NCBI GenBank assembly: GCA_963767645.1
Contig: CAVYEW010000014.1
Location: 186,001 to 250,000 of the forward strand
Reading direction: 5' to 3'
DNA: 64,000 nt
DNA from: DATFDN01 sp963767645
GTDB taxonomy: Bacteria > Pseudomonadota > Alphaproteobacteria > Acetobacterales > Acetobacteraceae
In this document: piece by piece, positions 60,686 through 64,000 of the stretch
How positions within the stretch are numbered: position 1 is the stretch's first letter
How the letters are laid out: every line of letters starts with the position of its first letter
The notes under the pieces: model-generated
What the model was told of the DNA's origin: nothing
Database searches by the model: none
Seen by the model: the letters and a program-made list of their open reading frames with translations, nothing else
Translations under genes and position numbers: made by a program

Positions 60686-61527
60686 CTAGGGCCCGGACTT
60701 ATAACCAGTAGCTGAGGGCTGCGGCGATGTGGATGGCGGCGAGGAAATTGACGGCGAGCTTGTCGTAGCGGGTGGCGATGCGGCGCCAGTCTTTGAGCCG
60801 GCAGAACATCCGCTCGACGGCGTTGCGGCCGCGGTAGAGGACCGGGCTGAAGCATGCCTTCCAGCGCCGGTGGCGCCGAGACGGGATGTTTGGCGCCGCC
60901 CCTTGCGCCTCGATCTGCTGGCGCACGGCGTTGGTGTCGTAGGCGCGATCCGCAATGACCACGACGTCTGGCGGAAGCTGATCGAGCAGCGCCGCGGCGG
61001 CCCGACAATCGGCCGTCTGGCCACCGGTCAGCAGGAACCGCAGCGGGCGTCCGCGCGCGTCGGTCAGGACGTGCAGCTTGGTGGTGCGACCGCCGCGGCT
61101 GATGCCGATCGCCTGGGCCTGTTGCCCCCCTTTCCACCCGCGGCACAGCGGTGCGCCTTGATGTGGGTGCTGTCGAGCAGCAGGTCGGATGCCGGCCCGC
61201 CCGCGGCGGCCAGGGCCTCGAACACCGCCCGCCATACGCCCTTGGCCGCCCAGCGCACGAAACGGTTGTAGAGCGTCTTGCGCGGCCCATAGGCGGCGGG
61301 CGCGTCCACCCAGCGCCCGCCCGAGCGCAGGACCTGGATGATGCCGCTGATCACACGCCGGTCGTCCACCCGCGGCACGCCGCGCGTGTCAGTCGGCAGC
61401 AGCGGCGCTAGTCGCTGCCACTGCGCGTCGGTCAGCCAGAACATCTCGCTCATGCTCACGCTCCTCCCATCAAAAAGCGTGAATCACGCCCGTCCGCGTC
61501 GCGCCAACAGCTTTATGGGTCCGGACT
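60686..61527 (-). mobile_element. IS5-family (IS427-group-like) insertion sequence 2 (842 bp)
   Basis: The element is flanked by CTAG at 60682-60685 and 61528-61531, the usual target of this group. Inverted ends read GGGCCCGGACTTATAA on the left and, as complement, GAGTCCGGACCCATAAA on the right. A second CTAG directly inside the left end makes that boundary uncertain by four bases. The transposase is on the minus strand, in two overlapping frames. Confidence 0.88.
60699..61453 (-). CDS. IS5-family transposase, two frames joined by a probable -1 frameshift
   Basis: The first frame starts MSEMFWLTDAQWQRLAPLLP and contains SGGRWVDAPAAYGPRKTLYN and LLLDSTHIKAHR. At a run GGAAAGGGGGGC (about 61123-61134) a -1 shift leads into GWKGGQQAQAIGISRGGRTT, KLHVLTDARGRPLRFLLTGG, VVIADRAYDTNAVRQQIEAQ and AVERMFCRLKDWRRIATRYD, ending YWL at 60699. 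Shift and length fit exactly (755 bases plus one re-read = 252 codons). The A3G6 run is a plausible slippery site, as used by this IS group. A GGGAGGAGC ribosome binding site precedes; a GTG at 61459 is an alternative start. Confidence 0.85.
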
Positions 61528-61772
61528 CTAGTCGAAGATTTTGTTTCCTTTATCCCCTCACAATTCGGCTGTGCATCGGGATAGGTTCGGTGCTGCTCGA
61601 CGATACGAATTTGGTGACTCGGCACATCCCCCACATCCAGGACATGCTGTTGGGTATACGTTGTATTAGCCGCCGGAACCTCCCCACTCCTTGTACATTT
61701 CTCTTGTGCCGACACCCCAAAGGCGGAAAACGCCGTCAGGGCAAACACGGTGGCGCAAAGCTGTAGTTTCAT

Positions 61773-62074
61773 GGCGCAACTCCACGTTCAAAGGGCCGCC
61801 GATGCCAATAGCACACCCGACCGTCTGCGGATTGACGCGCAAGGCCAGTTGGGGCCACGCCAACGGTATCGGATTGGTTTCGGGATGCGCTGCGCCGCAG
61901 GACGTAACCGGGATGGCAGCCGCGATATCCCGATAAGCCGTACGGGGAATAAGCAAGCAGATCTCTGCCAAGAGCAAATCCTGAGCAGATTGGCTCGCCT
62001 GCCTACTCCGAAACCGATCGGTTTGGGGCGGATCGTTCCGCTTGTGACTGGACACGGATGCGGGCCGGGCGAAC
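61773..62074. other. Upstream region of the split gene; nothing else recognised
   Basis: This 302-base stretch should hold the promoter of the secreted-protein gene. I see no protein motif in either strand and no clear promoter consensus. The ribosome binding site for the gene at 61772 would lie at its left edge. Confidence 0.4.
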
Positions 62075-62330
62075 TGGGGCTACGCTCAAATCTCTGACCC
62101 GTCGCAGGACCATGCGCTTCAGGGGGACGCGCTGCTGGCGCGGCGGGCGTGCCGGAAGCCCATATCGTCTGCGAGATGGTCAGCGGCGCGGCCCGGCACA
62201 AGCCTGTGCTGGCGGCATGCTTGAGCGGCTGGGGCGGGGCGTACGCTGGTTATGTGGAGGGTCGATCGGCTGGGGCGGAACGTCCTGGACGCCCTACAGA
62301 CCGCCCACCGCCAATCTCTGACCAGGGGCG
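62075..62330 (+). pseudogene. Serine recombinase (resolvase) remnant
   Basis: The plus strand reads WGYAQISDPSQDHALQGDALL, which matches the start of resolvases (GYARVSTxDQ.L..Q.DAL) except that the first positions and the nucleophile region are altered. It then shifts frame to AGVPEAHIVCEMVSGAARHK and PVLAACL, and shifts again to LVMWRVDRLGRNVLDALQTA, the conserved DRLGR motif. Three frames and no start or end show that it is dead. It lies just upstream of tRNA-Glu and probably comes from a lost mobile element. Confidence 0.7.
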
Positions 62331-62690
62331 ATGCCACCGGCACGGCCGACCCCCGCGCCGGGCGGGTTCCCTTCAGGGCCTCCGTCAGCCCTGGTCCACA
62401 CCACGACGGATACGCGGGGGGCAAGGGTGGGCATCTGGTGCCTCCTCTTGCGGCACGGACACGGCCCGGGGTTCCAGAGAGGAGGCTTCCATACACACAC
62501 CATGACCAAGTGCGTTTCTCCCTCCTCTTGCAGCCGACATACCCGGGCGCGCCCGGGTATGTCCACGCGCCCGGCTGCGTCCGGGCGCCATTCCGCGGCC
62601 GCCGCATACCGGCACGCCGTATGGGGGCGAGATGAATTTAGTACGGCTGATGCGCGGTATCAGCGAAGCGCGGCGAGAGCTTGGAGGGAT
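62331..62690. other. Stretch without a gene, holding a 28-bp palindrome
   Basis: No coding motif is seen between the recombinase remnant and the tRNA gene. The stretch contains a perfect 28-bp palindrome at 62536-62563, listed separately. Confidence 0.5.
62536..62563. repeat. Perfect 28-bp palindrome
   Basis: The sequence from GACATACCCGGGCG to its complement CGCCCGGGTATGTC is a perfect 28-bp inverted repeat without a loop, centred between 62549 and 62550. It lies about 130 bases beyond the 3' end of tRNA-Glu. It could be an operator for a dimeric protein, an IS end pair or a recombination site. Confidence 0.7.
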
Positions 62691-62766
62691 TGGCGTCCCG
62701 TAGGGGAGTCGAACCCCTGTTACCGCCGTGAGAGGGCGGTGTCCTGGGCCTCTAGACGAACGGGAC
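62691..62766 (-). tRNA. tRNA-Glu (anticodon CTC)
   Basis: On the minus strand a full 76-nt cloverleaf can be drawn: acceptor GTCCCGT pairs with ACGGGAC, discriminator G, and CCA is encoded. The anticodon stem CCGCC/GGCGG closes the loop CTCTCAC, giving anticodon CTC for the GAG codon. The T arm reads CAGGGGTTCGACTCCCCT in part. The 3' end faces the IS-rich region. Confidence 0.95.
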
Positions 62767-62825
62767 GGGCCTGATCCGCTAATAGGGGTTCGCGCCCTGC
62801 CGTGCAACCCTCGGGTCAGGGAGCC

Positions 62826-64000
62826 AGGGCAATCGCTTGAAGGGTTTAGGCTGACTGTCGCGGGAGGACTTCGAGGTAGGTTGTATCCCAAGCGGCGGAT
62901 TTTCGCCGGACCTTGAGGCTGTGCTTGTCCTTGGCGCCTTGGAGCAGGTTCATGGCCATGTGGCGGATGGTGGCCATGTTCTGTGGCCCGGTGCCGGATC
63001 TGAGACGGCTGAGGTCTTCGTGGAAGATGACGTCGAGCACCCAGTGCAGGCGATTCTCGACGTGCCAATGGCAGCGCACTGCACGGGCGAACAGCCGGGC
63101 GTCGAGCGGCAGGGACGAGAGATAGTAGCGGCGCTCGCGGCTGGTGCTGTCACCGCGCTCGACCGCGGCCTCAACCACGGCGGCGGCGCGGACGCCGGAG
63201 AAGCGTGGCTCGCCGGGGAAGCGGCGGTCTGTGGTCAGCCAGGCCACGTCGTGGCTGACCTGGTGCTGGCGCAGCTCGATGCGGCCGTGCTCGCCGTCGG
63301 TCGTCTCGACCCGGCTATGCAGCGCGCAGGCCGGGTCGTCGAACAGACGCCGGACCTCGTCGTGCAAGCTGGGTTGGTTGTCCTTGACCGCAAGCAGGTA
63401 GTCGCCGCCTCGGTCGAGGATAGTTTGGGCGATCCTGGTCTGACACCCCATCGCATCGACCGTGACCAGCGCGCCGGTGAGGGGGAGGCGTTCGAGCAGC
63501 AGCGGGATCGCGGTGATTTCGTTAGACTTGGCCTCGCAGGCCTGCTGGCCCAGCACAAGACGCTGGCTGCTCGCCCAAGCGGAAACCATGTGCAGCGGCC
63601 CACGCTTCTTGGCGCGGTCGTGAGTGCGGCGTGATGTCTTGCCGTCGATGGCGACGATCTCAAGATCACCAGCGGAAGGCGTCGCCTCGCGCAGGCTTTC
63701 GACCCAGGCGCTGAAGCACTGGGCGAAGAGCGTGCCGTCAATGGCGTTGAGCACGTCGTTGAGGGTGTCGTGGCTCGGGATGCCTACCGCGAAGGCCAGG
63801 AAGCGCCGCAGGAAGTCCAGGTTGACCACACCCCAGCGTCGGACCTCCACGAAGTCCTCGGCCCCAGCCAATGTGCCGCACAGCACCAGCAGCAGGACTT
63901 CCGGCAGAGGATAGAGCACCTTCCAGGACTGGCGCGGATCCGCCAGAGCAGCGAAGTGCTCGATCAGGGATGAAGCGGAAGCCACAGCCATCGGACAGCT
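62826..64000 (-). mobile_element. ISAs1-family insertion sequence (right end outside the window)
   Basis: An intact ISAs1-type transposase fills most of the element. The left end is probably at about 62826 (CAGGGCAATCGCTTGAAGGG, typical of ISAs1 ends). The other end lies beyond the window, so its match cannot be checked. It is inserted about 60 bases upstream of tRNA-Glu. Confidence 0.75.
62846..63991 (-). CDS. ISAs1-family transposase
   Basis: The 381-residue protein is complete. It has the N-terminal family domain (SLIEHFAALADPRQSWKVLY), the catalytic region LEIVAIDGKTSRRTHDRAKK with its Asp, LVTVDAMGCQTRIAQTILDR with the second Asp, GGDYLLAVKDNQPSLHDEV, and the C-terminal region RCHWHVENRLHWVLDVIFHE with the Glu. 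No frameshift is present, so this copy may be active, unlike the other elements in the region. Confidence 0.93.
   Translation of the reverse strand: MAVASASSLIEHFAALADPRQSWKVLYPLPEVLLLVLCGTLAGAEDFVEVRRWGVVNLDFLRRFLAFAVGIPSHDTLNDVLNAIDGTLFAQCFSAWVESLREATPSAGDLEIVAIDGKTSRRTHDRAKKRGPLHMVSAWASSQRLVLGQQACEAKSNEITAIPLLLERLPLTGALVTVDAMGCQTRIAQTILDRGGDYLLAVKDNQPSLHDEVRRLFDDPACALHSRVETTDGEHGRIELRQHQVSHDVAWLTTDRRFPGEPRFSGVRAAAVVEAAVERGDSTSRERRYYLSSLPLDARLFARAVRCHWHVENRLHWVLDVIFHEDLSRLRSGTGPQNMATIRHMAMNLLQGAKDKHSLKVRRKSAAWDTTYLEVLPRQSA

Larger units (their letters stand above)
59477..61772 (-). pseudogene. Secreted protein gene split by two IS5-family insertions
   Basis: The 5' part (61772-61528) begins with a signal peptide, MKLQLCATVFALTAFSAFG followed by VSAQEK, and ends KETKSSTR. 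It is cut at a CTAG by element 60686-61527. The middle part (60681-60430) continues AFSDYIDRNGRGWGYTVTML through GVTRYTGGTGRYKGIRGLS to DPDKKLNRLS and is cut at a CTGAG by element 59513-60429. The last part (59507-59477) ends SYVSEYWIEK then TAG. Removing both elements and one copy of each target duplication leaves 245+252+31 = 528 bases, an exact open frame of 175 codons plus stop. It looks like an exported small protein of unknown role. Confidence 0.85.

Noticed and set aside
62385..63068. An open frame on the minus strand across tRNA-Glu
   Set aside because: It runs through the tRNA gene and the end of the ISAs1 element and has no domain; it is a chance frame in GC-rich DNA.

Overview
The window looks like chromosomal DNA of a high-GC alphaproteobacterium, most likely a member of the Acetobacteraceae or a close Rhodospirillales relative. 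The main reasons are a hopanoid side-chain cluster (hpnH, hpnI, hpnJ, hpnK) packed with isoprenoid-precursor genes (ispH, ispA, dxs), the order trpB-trpA-accD-folC, and the hdaA neighbourhood with a PerM-type protein, a CDP-alcohol phosphotransferase and purM/purN. No tool was run, so the taxonomic call is an inference from gene content.

Layout. 1-8346: three tandem cassettes, each built from a divergent AraC-type regulator and a very glycine-rich secreted-type protein; the regulator is cut by the window edge in the first, reduced to about 30 bases in the second and intact in the third. 8480-13787: haloalkane dehalogenase, then trpB-trpA-accD-folC. 13984-15924: a single-domain response regulator, a histidine kinase with an ethylene-receptor-type membrane domain, and a small DUF6166-like protein. 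16060-26334: frameshifted HtrA protease, KimA-like permease, Asp/Glu/hydantoin racemase-fold protein, FUSC protein, serine biosynthesis (serC-serA) and an exported phosphodiesterase-family protein. 26347-35073: divergent isoprenoid/hopanoid cluster. 35211-43262: MetE-like protein, methyltransferase, mazG, purN-purM, CDP-alcohol phosphotransferase, AI-2E/PerM transporter, DoxX and hdaA. 43256-54719: two small lipoproteins, a sugar-type ABC importer without its ATPase, a decayed class A beta-lactamase, panE with an acyl-CoA ligase, an FAD monooxygenase, and kynU with an alpha/beta hydrolase. 54800-64000: an insertion-sequence-rich, decaying accessory region with two ISNCY-type elements, two IS5-family elements, a dead HTH gene and a dead serine recombinase, ending at tRNA-Glu(CTC), followed by an intact ISAs1 transposase.

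How genes work together. TrpB and TrpA form tryptophan synthase. SerC and SerA feed serine. Dxs and IspH make isoprenoid units, IspA makes farnesyl diphosphate, and HpnH, HpnI, HpnK and HpnJ act on the hopane side chain (adenosylhopane, N-acetylglucosaminyl hopanetriol, deacetylation, ring contraction to the cyclitol ether). PurN and PurM are consecutive-pathway purine enzymes. HdaA is expected to inactivate DnaA.

Most notable items: (a) the AraC/glycine-rich cassette array with conserved 3' ends, hypervariable glycine regions and an 84-bp segment present in opposite orientations; (b) a kinase carrying all seven residues known to be needed for ethylene binding in plant ETR1; (c) a secreted-protein gene split by two IS5-family insertions whose 528-nt original reading frame can be rebuilt exactly; (d) a REP-like inverted repeat family at four loci, two of which have become coding sequence; (e) several single-base frameshifts clustered around 43-49 kb, which are either real decay or assembly errors.
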